Below are positions 46,355 through 54,004 of a stretch of 64,000 nucleotides of DNA, in pieces. How positions within the stretch are numbered: the stretch's first letter is position 1; each line of letters opens with the position of its first letter. A program made the position numbers and the translations under genes. Origin of the DNA: Arthrobacter pullicola (lineage in GTDB: Bacteria; Actinomycetota; Actinomycetes; Actinomycetales; Micrococcaceae); assembly GCF_014836875.1 (NCBI RefSeq), contig NZ_JACSQC010000005.1:186001-250000 (forward strand), in the 5' to 3' direction. Below the pieces are notes generated by a model that was not told the origin of the DNA, did no database searches, and saw only the letters and a program-made list of their open reading frames with translations.

Positions 46355-46813
46355 TTACCGGCCGTACCTGCCCTTGCCGGGAGTTCCTGAATACGTCGCA
46401 TACGCGGTGGGCGAGTTGTAGGGGACGAGGCCGGGACCGGCGGTCGGCACAATCCGCTTGCCGAGTGGAACCAGCGAAATAGGGATCATTTTCAGATTCG
46501 CGATGCCCAGCGGAATACCGATGATGCTCACGAACATGGGGATGGCCGTCAACACGTGCCCAATGGCGATCCACACACCGGCAAACACCAGCCAGATCAC
46601 GTTCCCCAGGGTGGCCAGCACTCCGGTTCCGCGGCCGCTGTCGATGACGGTGCGGCCGAAGGGCCACAGCGCATAGGACGCGATCCTAAAGGACGCGATG
46701 CCGAACGGGATGGTCACGATCAGCAGGCAGCAGACGATTCCGGCCAGGACATAGCCCAGGGCAAGCCAGATACCGCCGAAAAGGAGCCAGATAACGTTCA
46801 GGATTGCCTTCAT
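46355..46813 (-). CDS. YccF-family inner membrane protein
   Basis: 152 aa. Two similar halves each carry a membrane segment and a motif: NVIWLLFGGIWLALGYVLAG...TIPFGIASFRIASYALWPFG and NVIWLVFAGVWIAIGHVLTA...GIPLGIANLKMIPISLVPLG. This internal duplication is the hallmark of YccF (DUF307). A short Tyr/Pro/Gly tail follows. Function unknown. Confidence 0.9.
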   Translation of the reverse strand: MKAILNVIWLLFGGIWLALGYVLAGIVCCLLIVTIPFGIASFRIASYALWPFGRTVIDSGRGTGVLATLGNVIWLVFAGVWIAIGHVLTAIPMFVSIIGIPLGIANLKMIPISLVPLGKRIVPTAGPGLVPYNSPTAYATYSGTPGKGRYGR

Positions 46814-46883
46814 GTGCCCATTGTTCTCCAGTTGCCGTGCAGAGTCACGGCTTCCGGCTTACCGGGGCCAAGCGGGCTGCGCC

Positions 46884-46889
46884 TAGACT
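46884..46889 (+). promoter_or_regulatory. Candidate -10 giving a leaderless transcript
   Basis: TAGACT is followed by 6 bases (GGGGGT) and ATG 46896. The GGGGG run is too close to the ATG for a normal ribosome site. Confidence 0.45.
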
Positions 46890-46895
46890 GGGGGT

Positions 46896-47366
46896 ATGCC
46901 GCCAACCACAGATGATGCAGGGGTACCCGTTGAACTAAGTTCCCGCGAATGCTGGGACTACGTCCGCCAGGCTTCGGTCGGGCGGCTTGCTGTGGTGGTT
47001 GAGGGAGCGCCGGACATCTTCCCCATCAACTTCGCCGTGGACCACGGCACTGTGGTGTTCCGCAGCGCGGCAGGCACCAAGCTCGCCGCAGCGCTTGGTG
47101 ACATTCCGGTCGCATTCGAGGTGGACGGGTACGACGACGGCCTTGGCCGCGCCTGGAGCGTTGTCCTGAAGGGGGCGGCCTCCCAGCTGGGGTCGATTGA
47201 GGATGTACTGGATTCCGAGACGCTGGAGCTCTTCCCCTGGCAGAGCGGGGAGAAGAACCACTTCGTGCGGATCGAGCCCACCGAGACCACCGGAAGGCGC
47301 TTCCGGATCAGCGACGCCGCCCGCCGGCAGGTGCCCTCCGCCCAGCCCCAGGACCTTCCGGAATAG
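46896..47366 (+). CDS. Pyridoxamine 5'-phosphate oxidase-like flavin/F420-binding protein
   Basis: 156 aa split-barrel protein. It begins with ELSSRECWDYVRQASVGRLAV, then PDIFPINFAVDHGTVVFRSAAGTKLAAAL, the classical FMN/F420-binding half-barrel of the PPOX/NimA-like group common in actinobacteria. It probably reduces or binds a flavin-dependent substrate; not assigned further. Two bases separate it from the HutD-like gene. Confidence 0.85.
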   Translation: MPPTTDDAGVPVELSSRECWDYVRQASVGRLAVVVEGAPDIFPINFAVDHGTVVFRSAAGTKLAAALGDIPVAFEVDGYDDGLGRAWSVVLKGAASQLGSIEDVLDSETLELFPWQSGEKNHFVRIEPTETTGRRFRISDAARRQVPSAQPQDLPE

Positions 47367-47368
47367 GC

Positions 47369-47932
47369 GTGGAAGCTTCGATCCTGAGTTTCGCTGCCCT
47401 GCCCTCCCGCTCCTGGGGGAATAATGCCGGCCGGGTGAAGGACATTGCGTCCGGCCCTGCCGGACCTGCCGGAATCCCCGGCTGGCGTTTAGCTGCCGCC
47501 ACCATCGAGAAATCCGGTCCGTTCACCCGCTTTGAGGACATGGACCGCATCACGCTTCCGGTGGAGGGCGAACTCCTTCTCCTGGAGGTGGACGGAACCG
47601 AGCATGCCATGGAACGCCTCCGGCCACTGCGCTACCCCGGGGATGTGCCCGCACATGCCTCGCTGCCCACCGGTGAAGTGACCGTGCTCAACACATTTGT
47701 GGACCGCACCCGCTTCGGGGCGGCCGTTATGGTGGTGGAGCTGTCAAAGAAGAATGCCCCGGCGCTTGGGCCCGGTCAGTTCCTGGTCCTGCTGCAGGGA
47801 TCCGCCAAGGCCATGCTGGACGCGGGCAGCCAGGAGCTGGATCCGCTGGACACGGTCCCGGGCAGCGAGGACCGCCCGCAGGTCCTGGGCCGGGGTTTCG
47901 CCGCCGTCGTCTCCTTCTACGAACTGGACTGA
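47369..47932 (+). CDS. HutD/Ves-like cupin protein
   Basis: 187 aa from GTG 47369. The HutD pattern is visible: W-G-N-N-A-G-R-V-K-D-I near the N-terminus, then AATIEKSGPFTRFEDMDRITLPVEGE (matching the S-x-F-S-x-F-x-G-x-D-R element) and a terminal beta-strand FAAVVSFYELD. HutD is associated with histidine use in pseudomonads, but no hut genes are here, so the role is unknown. The second Gly of the usual NGGG is replaced by Asn/Ala (WGNNAG). Confidence 0.72.
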   Translation: MEASILSFAALPSRSWGNNAGRVKDIASGPAGPAGIPGWRLAAATIEKSGPFTRFEDMDRITLPVEGELLLLEVDGTEHAMERLRPLRYPGDVPAHASLPTGEVTVLNTFVDRTRFGAAVMVVELSKKNAPALGPGQFLVLLQGSAKAMLDAGSQELDPLDTVPGSEDRPQVLGRGFAAVVSFYELD

Positions 47933-47969
47933 TCTCGGGAAGGACTAGGCCGGCGCCGTGGCCGTTGCC

Positions 47970-47975
47970 TAGCAT
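47970..47975 (+). promoter_or_regulatory. Candidate -10 giving a leaderless transcript
   Basis: TAGCAT is followed by 6 bases (CTACGC) and ATG 47982, without a ribosome site. Confidence 0.45.
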
Positions 47976-47981
47976 CTACGC

Positions 47982-48176
47982 ATGAGTACTTCGCTGAATG
48001 AGCTTCCGCGGATTTCCGCGCCTGCCGTGCGGGCCCTGGGCGGTGCCGGTTCCACGTCGCTGCGCCAGCTGGCGGGTATCCCCCGGGAGGATCTGGCTCA
48101 GCTGCACGGTATGGGTCCGAAGGCCCTGGACACTCTTGACGCCGCGCTGGCCGAGCACGGACTTAGCCTGGGCTAA
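47982..48176 (+). CDS. Small helix-hairpin-helix protein
   Basis: 64 aa. Two half-motifs read LPRISAPAVRALGGAGSTSL and LAGIPREDLAQLHGMGPKAL, the second with the GMGPKA hairpin seen in HhH DNA-binding proteins and the C-terminal domain of RNA polymerase alpha. It probably binds nucleic acid or a partner protein; no partner is evident. Confidence 0.78.
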   Translation: MSTSLNELPRISAPAVRALGGAGSTSLRQLAGIPREDLAQLHGMGPKALDTLDAALAEHGLSLG

Positions 48177-48266
48177 GCGCCTGACACGGTGGACCCGGGC
48201 GGACGCCGAGGCGCTGCCGCCCGGAAGCGCGCCGGAGAACTAAACCGGTAACGGATCCCACCCGGA

Positions 48267-48308
48267 CAGAGAGAAGGCCCCGCAGATCACTGCGGGGCCT
48301 TCTCTGTC
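48267..48308. terminator. Bidirectional terminator between the HhH gene and the DEAD-box helicase
   Basis: AGAGAAGGCCCCGCAG pairs perfectly with CTGCGGGGCCTTCTCT around ATCA. It lies between converging genes, with a weak T-tract on either side. Confidence 0.85.
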
Positions 48309-48329
48309 AGCGTTTAGAGCTGTCAGTGC

Positions 48330-49970
48330 TTAGCGGCTGCGGCGTTCGTTCGACGCCGGCGCGGTGGCACGGCGGGGACCGGCTGCACGTGCCGGACGGC
48401 CGCTGCCGCCGGCAGCAGGAGCTGCGGAACGGGTGCCGCCGGAACGGTGGGTCCCGGAAGCCGCGACGTCGCCGGCGCGCTGGCCGGTGGCGGGACGGCG
48501 GTTGCGGCCCTGCGAGGTCGCTGCTGCAGCTGCACCGCGGCGGCCGTCCTGCGACCGCTGTGCGCGCGGGGCGTCGGGCGTGAAGTCGTTGCGTTCGCTG
48601 CGGCTGCTGCTGCGTTCCGCGCGCTCGGCGGAGACCCGGCCGCGGCCGCCTGCTCCGCCCCGGCCGCCGGCACGGGTGCCGGCACCGGAACCTGAGCGGG
48701 CTGCGCGCTTGCGCTGGGCGTTGGCGCCGGTGGAGCGGCCGCCGCCCTGCTGCGGGGACTTGGCTGCCAGCTGCGCTGCACGGACATGCGGCTCGACGAC
48801 GTCGGCGCGTTCCCCAATAAGCTTGGCGATCGACGGCGAATTGTGTGAGACCTTCTCGATCGAGACGTCGACGCCGGCCGCCTTCATCAGCTTGGACACC
48901 TCGCCCTTCTGCTCGGGAAGGGTCACGGTGACGACGGTGCCGTCGGAGCCGGCGCGGGCCGTACGCCCGGAGCGGTGCAGGTAGGCCTTGTGCTCCGTGG
49001 GCGGGTCAATGTGGACCACCAGTTCGACGTCGTCCACGTGCACGCCGCGGGCAGCGACGTCGGTGGCGACCAGGACGCGGACGTCACCGGATGCGAACTC
49101 GGCCAGGTTCCGGTCGCGGGCGTTCTGCGAGAGGTTGCCGTGCAGGTCAACCGTGGGGATGCCGCTGTCCGTAAGGAACTTCGCCATCTTGCGGGCATGG
49201 TGCTTGGTGCGCATGAACATGATGCGGCGGCCCTGGCCGGAAGCCAGCTCCTTGACCAGCAGCTTCTTGGCCGTCTGGTCCTGCACCAGCAGGACGTGGT
49301 GTTCCATGGTGCTGACCGCGGCCTGCGGCTCGTCCACGGAGTGGGTCAGCGGGTTGGACAGGTAGCGGCGGACCAGCTTGTCCACGCCGTTGTCCAGGGT
49401 CGCGGAGAACAGCAGGCGCTGGCCCTTTTCCGGGGTGCGGTCCAGCAGGCGCTGCACAACGGGAAGGAAGCCGAGGTCAGCCATGTGGTCGGCCTCATCC
49501 AGCACGGTGATTTCCACGGACTCCAGGCTGATGAGCTTCTGCTTCATCAGGTCCTCGAGGCGCCCGGGGCAGGCAATGACAATGTCGACGCCGGCCGCCA
49601 GGGCCTTTTCCTGGCGCTGCTGGGACACACCGCCGTAGATGACGGTGGTGTTCAGGCCCAGCTCGGAAGCGAGGGGCTCGATCACGTTGTTGATCTGGGT
49701 GGCAAGTTCACGCGTCGGCGCCAGAACCAGGCCAAGCGGGCGGTTGGGCCGGCGGCGGTAGGCGGCTTCGCCTTCACTCAGGCGGGCGACCAGCGGCAGG
49801 GAGAACGCGAGGGTCTTGCCGGAGCCGGTGCGGCCGCGGCCCAGGACGTCGCGGCCCTTGAGGGTATCCGGGAGGGTCTGCACCTGGATGGGGAATGCTT
49901 CAGCAATTCCCTGTGCGGAGAGGGTTGAGACAAGGGCCTTGGGCACACCAAGGGCAGCAAAAGTAGTCAT
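48330..49970 (-). CDS. DEAD-box RNA helicase
   Basis: 546 aa. The core (residues about 1-370) has the Q-motif region FPIQVQTLP, Walker A GRGRTGSGKT, PTRELA, DEAD (VLDEADHMADLG), SAT (LLFSATLD), and ARGVHVDDVELVVHIDPP and HRSGRTARAG. The C-terminal 170 residues are Arg/Gly/Ser/Ala-rich and basic (RAGGRGGAGGRGR), suited to RNA binding. It resembles RhlE-type helicases in rRNA or mRNA remodelling. It has a 5' leader of about 180 bases (49971-50153), often a sign of autoregulation or cold induction. Confidence 0.93.
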   Translation of the reverse strand: MTTFAALGVPKALVSTLSAQGIAEAFPIQVQTLPDTLKGRDVLGRGRTGSGKTLAFSLPLVARLSEGEAAYRRRPNRPLGLVLAPTRELATQINNVIEPLASELGLNTTVIYGGVSQQRQEKALAAGVDIVIACPGRLEDLMKQKLISLESVEITVLDEADHMADLGFLPVVQRLLDRTPEKGQRLLFSATLDNGVDKLVRRYLSNPLTHSVDEPQAAVSTMEHHVLLVQDQTAKKLLVKELASGQGRRIMFMRTKHHARKMAKFLTDSGIPTVDLHGNLSQNARDRNLAEFASGDVRVLVATDVAARGVHVDDVELVVHIDPPTEHKAYLHRSGRTARAGSDGTVVTVTLPEQKGEVSKLMKAAGVDVSIEKVSHNSPSIAKLIGERADVVEPHVRAAQLAAKSPQQGGGRSTGANAQRKRAARSGSGAGTRAGGRGGAGGRGRVSAERAERSSSRSERNDFTPDAPRAQRSQDGRRGAAAAATSQGRNRRPATGQRAGDVAASGTHRSGGTRSAAPAAGGSGRPARAAGPRRATAPASNERRSR

Positions 49971-50153
49971 TAAAAGACAGGCAACTTTCGGTAAGAGGCC
50001 CCCTGAGCCGTGTAGCGCAGAGGGTTCGCCGAAGAAAAGTCAGACAGTGTCCACCGTCCCGGATTCGCACCGGGCGGGACAAAAGAAAGCGTTCATCGAC
50101 GCAGGTTGCGCTGCTTACACACGCGGCTTTTAGGCGCGGCAGTCGCAACAACT
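49971..50153 (-). promoter_or_regulatory. Long structured leader of the DEAD-box helicase mRNA (predicted)
   Basis: On the minus strand TAAACT at 50160-50165 (with a weak TTAGGT 17 bases upstream) predicts transcription from about 50153, giving about 180 untranslated bases. The leader contains a GTCCCG...CGGGAC hairpin and U-rich stretches (CTTTCTTTTG, GACTTTTC). The frame open across it overlaps the helicase start and has no family features. Confidence 0.4.
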
Positions 50154-50222
50154 TCCCCCAGTTTACGCGATGGGGCGCAGTTACCTAATCCGCGCCTGCC
50201 CGGGCCTGAACGGCCGGACCGT

Positions 50223-50228
50223 TAGCAT
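50223..50228 (+). promoter_or_regulatory. Candidate -10 for trmB
   Basis: TAGCAT lies 5 bases before GTG 50234 and 8 before ATG 50237, both in frame. Either would give a leaderless or nearly leaderless mRNA. Confidence 0.4.
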
Positions 50229-50236
50229 TAACGGTG

Positions 50237-51091
50237 ATGACTACTGAACCAGCACTGCCTGTTACCGACGCAGCCAAAGACGTTCAAGGCACCGAAACCC
50301 ACCATTTCCGTGCCCCGGTTTCCTTCGTCCGCCGGGGCTCCCGGCTCCAGGGACGCCGCCAGCAGGCGTGGGACGAACTCTCTGACGTTTTTGTGATCGA
50401 CGTTCCGCGCGTGCAGGCTGACACCTCTGTGGACCCGGACTACGTGTTCGACGCCGAGGCTGCATTTGGGCGCCAGGCACCCATCGTCGTCGAAATCGGT
50501 TCGGGACTTGGCGAAGCCGTCACGCACGCCGCCGAGCAGAACCCGGACAAGAATTTTCTGGCCGTGGAGGTCTACCTGCCCGGCCTGGCCCAGACCCTGC
50601 AGCGGATCGGCCAGAAGAACCTGACCAATGTGCGGGTGGTGCAGGCCAACGCCCCGGAGGTGCTGACCACCATGCTTCCGGCCGGCTCCGTGGACGAACT
50701 GTGGGTGTTCTTCCCGGACCCGTGGCACAAGACCCGGCACCACAAGCGGCGCATGGTGAAGGACAGTTTTGCCGAACTCGCTGCCCGCGTCCTGGTACCG
50801 GGTGGCCTGTGGCGGCTGGCCACCGACTGGTCCGACTACGCGGTGCAGATGCGCGAGGTCCTCGACGCTTCACCGCACTTCGAAAACCTGCACCCCGGCG
50901 AGCGCGCCGGCGCGGACGGTCCGCTGACCCAGGTGTACGCCCAGGGGCTGGAAGGCAAGGAAGCCTCGGACGACGTCGACACCCGCGGCGGCTGGGCACC
51001 GCGCTTCGAGGGCCGCATCCTGACCAGTTTCGAGAACAAGGCCCACCAGGCCAACCGGCTCATCTTCGACCTCACCTACCGCAAGGCCTGA
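50237..51091 (+). CDS. trmB: tRNA (guanine-N7-)-methyltransferase
   Basis: 284 aa. The SAM-binding motif is VVEIGSGLGE (about residue 78), followed by AVEVYLPGL and the TrmB signature VFFPDPWHKTRHHKRR, which carries catalytic and tRNA-binding residues; TDWSDYAVQM and FEGRILTSFE close the fold. It methylates G46 of tRNAs. The N-terminus has about 60 extra residues, common in actinobacteria. It is followed 7 bases later by the NYN gene. Confidence 0.95.
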   Translation: MTTEPALPVTDAAKDVQGTETHHFRAPVSFVRRGSRLQGRRQQAWDELSDVFVIDVPRVQADTSVDPDYVFDAEAAFGRQAPIVVEIGSGLGEAVTHAAEQNPDKNFLAVEVYLPGLAQTLQRIGQKNLTNVRVVQANAPEVLTTMLPAGSVDELWVFFPDPWHKTRHHKRRMVKDSFAELAARVLVPGGLWRLATDWSDYAVQMREVLDASPHFENLHPGERAGADGPLTQVYAQGLEGKEASDDVDTRGGWAPRFEGRILTSFENKAHQANRLIFDLTYRKA

Positions 51092-51098
51092 AATTTCC

Positions 51099-52109
51099 AT
51101 GACTGAACCAAATGATGCACGTGTTGGCCTCTACATCGACTTCGATAACATCGTCATTTCCCGCTATCAGCAGCTCCACGGCCGGAATGCGTTCCAGCGT
51201 GACGGAATCCGGGACTTCGACCGGACAAGCCGCGACGCCGACCCGGAGATCAGCGCCAAGCTGACCGCAGCCACCGTTGACTTCAACGCCATCATCGACT
51301 TCGCCGCCTCGTTCGGCACGCTCGTCGTCAACCGTGCCTACGCGGACTGGTCCGTGCCGGTCAACGCCAGCTACCAGCGCCAGCTGATGTCCCGGGCCGT
51401 GGACCTCACCCAGCTGTTCACGACCACCACCCGGGGAACCAAAAACGGCGCCGACATCCGTCTGGCCGTCGACGTCGTCGAAGACCTCTTCCGCCTCCCG
51501 GACCTCACCCACGTCATCATTGTCGCCGGGGACTCCGACTACATTGCACTGGCGCAGAAGTCCAAGCGCCTCGGCCGGTTTGTGGTGGGTATCGGCGTTG
51601 CCGGCTCGACCAGCACCTCCCTCGCCGCGGCGTGCGACGAATTCGAGGACTACGATTCGCTGCCCGGTGTGGACAAAGCCGCCGCAGCTGCGGCGGAGCG
51701 CCCTTCCCAGGACCGGAAATCCCCGGCACCGGCCCAGTCCGCTCCCGGCCAGGACCCGTCCCCGGAAAAACCGCGCAAACTGACCACGATCCCCATGTTC
51801 TCCCACACCGAGGACGCGCAGTTCGACGAACACGAGCCGGCCGAGGACATCGATCCGCAGACCATCGCCACGGAACTGCTGGTGCGTGCACTGCAGATCG
51901 GCCATGCCAAGGGCGACGCCGACGAGTGGCTCAACACGGGCACGATCAAGAACCAGATGCGCCGGATGGACCCTTCCTTCAATGAGAAGCCGCTCGGTTT
52001 CCGCTCCTTCACCGATTTCCTTGCCTCCCATGCCGATCTGGTGGAACTCCAGGAGGACGGTCCGCACCGGCTGATCCGTCTCCGTCCGGAGGCTGAGGCC
52101 AAGGGCTGA
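51099..52109 (+). CDS. NYN-domain RNase-like protein with C-terminal OST-HTH/LOTUS domain
   Basis: 336 aa. The PIN/NYN nuclease domain (about 1-180) has the acidic residues of the metal site in YIDFDN, NGADIRLAVDVVE and IVAGDSDYIALA. A Pro/Ser/Ala-rich linker precedes a winged-helix domain (about 250-336) with GFRSFTDFLASHADLVELQEDG, as in OST-HTH/LOTUS proteins that bind RNA. The gene follows trmB by 7 bases, consistent with a role in tRNA or RNA turnover. The target is unknown. Confidence 0.87.
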   Translation: MTEPNDARVGLYIDFDNIVISRYQQLHGRNAFQRDGIRDFDRTSRDADPEISAKLTAATVDFNAIIDFAASFGTLVVNRAYADWSVPVNASYQRQLMSRAVDLTQLFTTTTRGTKNGADIRLAVDVVEDLFRLPDLTHVIIVAGDSDYIALAQKSKRLGRFVVGIGVAGSTSTSLAAACDEFEDYDSLPGVDKAAAAAAERPSQDRKSPAPAQSAPGQDPSPEKPRKLTTIPMFSHTEDAQFDEHEPAEDIDPQTIATELLVRALQIGHAKGDADEWLNTGTIKNQMRRMDPSFNEKPLGFRSFTDFLASHADLVELQEDGPHRLIRLRPEAEAKG

Positions 52110-52121
52110 GGCCGGGGCGGC

Positions 52122-52577
52122 TCAGCGTAGGCGGAAGACGCGAATGCACACTGTGTCCGGTTCTGACCGGGCGTACCCCACGAACTGCGCTTCGGTGAGC
52201 CAGCGGTGTGCCTCGGCACCGGTCTGGAACACGAATGCAGTCCGGTAATACAACTCTGCCTCGCCGACTTTCTTCCCCGCATGCACACGTTGCTCCACCG
52301 AATCCTGCGGGTGCCAGTAGCCGCGGTTGACCACGTCGATGGCGGCGCCGTCGTCGGCTTCGATGAGATACCGTGCATCGAGCTGCGTCGTCGCGCCGCG
52401 GGTCACCCACCAATCGGCACCCACGGGCAGCACCCGCCCGTTCAGCCGCGGGCCCGAGACGGTGCCGCCGACGATGGGTGTGACGTTGAGATCCGGCGTG
52501 CCCCCGACCCGGAGGGGATCATCCACCCTGACCTTCAGCTCGAAGACGAACTCGAGCCCGGGCTCGAACGCGCTCAC
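52122..52577 (-). CDS. DUF3237 (UPF0311) family protein, copy A
   Basis: 151 aa beta-rich protein. Shared features with copy B (60040-60501) include P-GGTV-GP-LNG, ADDGA-ID--NRGY, FQT-AE-HRWL-E-QF-G-AR and a C-terminal VCIRV. The DUF3237 fold is a small beta-barrel with unproven activity. The start overlaps the amidase stop by 4 bases, so it is translated with the amidase and probably acts on the same compound. Confidence 0.88.
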   Translation of the reverse strand: MSAFEPGLEFVFELKVRVDDPLRVGGTPDLNVTPIVGGTVSGPRLNGRVLPVGADWWVTRGATTQLDARYLIEADDGAAIDVVNRGYWHPQDSVEQRVHAGKKVGEAELYYRTAFVFQTGAEAHRWLTEAQFVGYARSEPDTVCIRVFRLR

Positions 52578-54004
52578 GCAACCACCTTCGTGCTGAAGTT
52601 GACCGGCGTCAGGGTCCCGAGCGCTGCCTCGACGTCACGCGCCGCAGCCAGGGCGATGTGCTCGCCGTTCCGCGGGCCGATGAGCTGAACACCGGTCGGC
52701 AAACTGTCCTCGTCAAGGCCAGTCGGCACGGCGACTGAGGGAAGCCCCAGGAAATTGACCGTGACGAGCAGCCGGTGTGCCCGCCACAGCTCAGTCGTGG
52801 CTTCGGGCCCTGATAGGTCGAAGCCGATCTCCGGCATCCGCCGGGCCGAAACGGGACCAAGGATGACCGGGTATTCGGACTGGAACCGTTCCCATGCGGC
52901 AGCGATGACCGCACGCTGCGCCCATGCTCCTCCGTATGCCTGGCCGGACTCGAGAATCTCGGTCTCCTTGGCATTATCGAGGAAGTACTGCGTCGACCCC
53001 TGCGACAGCGGCATCGGCAATGCCCCGGGCAGGAACGCACCCACCATCTCGGTCGTCGAGATCTTCCGCCACAGTGTGGCTGCCTCCTCGATGAGGGGCG
53101 GCTCAGCCTCGATGATCTCCCAACCGGCGGCGCTCAGCGCGTCTGCAGCGCGGTCGACGGCAGCGGCCACCTGCGGGTCGACACCCCACCCAAGCGGGTC
53201 GCGTACGACGGCGGCCCGGCGGGCGCCGTCGTAAGAAGACGGATGCGGGATCGTCACCGCCGTCGGGTCACTTCCATCGGCGCCGTGCATCAGCCCGAAG
53301 GCCGTGTCCAGGTCATCGACGCGGCGGGCAATCGGCCCGTTGACGGCGAAGAACTGCAATGACAACGGGACCGGTTCTAGCACGTCGACCGACGGCGCGG
53401 GAATGCGTCCAGCCGACGGGCGCAGGGCGCACACTCCCGCGGCATACGCGGGGAGCCGCAGCGACCCCCCATAGTCGTTGCCCAGGCCCAGGGGCGTCAT
53501 TCCGGTTGCGACAGCGACGGCATCTCCGCCGCTGGATCCGCCCGGTACCCGCTGCGGGTCCCACGGGTTGATCGTCCGTCCGAACAGGTCATTGTCGGTG
53601 TCCCAGCGCAGACCCCAGTCGGGCATATTGCCGCGCGCCACGGGGATCGCACCGGCCTCGAGCAGACGGCGGACCATCGTGGCGTCCTTGGCAGCCGCAA
53701 CTTCGGCGAGGAAGGCCCAGCCGCTCGTCGTCGCCGACCAGGTGATGTCGATGTTCTCCTTGACGGTGAACGGGACGCCCGCGAGCGGGCCGGCGTCTTC
53801 GCCGGCGGCCAGGCGGCGGTCCACTTCCTCAGCGAGGGCACGCGCGCGGTCGTGGAAGACGACCGTGAGCGCGTTGACGATCGGATTGATCTCGTCGATG
53901 CGGGCAAGATGGGCGTCGATGACGGCGCGTGCTGTCACTGCCCGGGCGCGGACAGCCTCGGCGAGTTCGGATAGTGACAGCTGCCACAGGGGACGATTGG
54001 TCAT
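52574..54004 (-). CDS. Amidase (amidase signature family)
   Basis: 476 aa serine amidohydrolase. The Ser-cisSer-Lys triad is visible: Lys82 in FTVKENID, the PGGSSGG serine (157/158) and nucleophile Ser181 in GNDYGGSLRLPA. GND replaces the more usual GTD. No signal peptide is seen, so it acts in the cytoplasm on an imported amide. It overlaps the ABC ATPase gene upstream and the DUF3237 gene downstream by 4 bases each. Confidence 0.92.
   Translation of the reverse strand: MTNRPLWQLSLSELAEAVRARAVTARAVIDAHLARIDEINPIVNALTVVFHDRARALAEEVDRRLAAGEDAGPLAGVPFTVKENIDITWSATTSGWAFLAEVAAAKDATMVRRLLEAGAIPVARGNMPDWGLRWDTDNDLFGRTINPWDPQRVPGGSSGGDAVAVATGMTPLGLGNDYGGSLRLPAYAAGVCALRPSAGRIPAPSVDVLEPVPLSLQFFAVNGPIARRVDDLDTAFGLMHGADGSDPTAVTIPHPSSYDGARRAAVVRDPLGWGVDPQVAAAVDRAADALSAAGWEIIEAEPPLIEEAATLWRKISTTEMVGAFLPGALPMPLSQGSTQYFLDNAKETEILESGQAYGGAWAQRAVIAAAWERFQSEYPVILGPVSARRMPEIGFDLSGPEATTELWRAHRLLVTVNFLGLPSVAVPTGLDEDSLPTGVQLIGPRNGEHIALAAARDVEAALGTLTPVNFSTKVVA

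Noticed and set aside
49900-50151. 83-codon frame overlapping the helicase leader
   Set aside because: Overlaps the helicase start in another frame, Cys-rich by chance, and has no ribosome site or family features.
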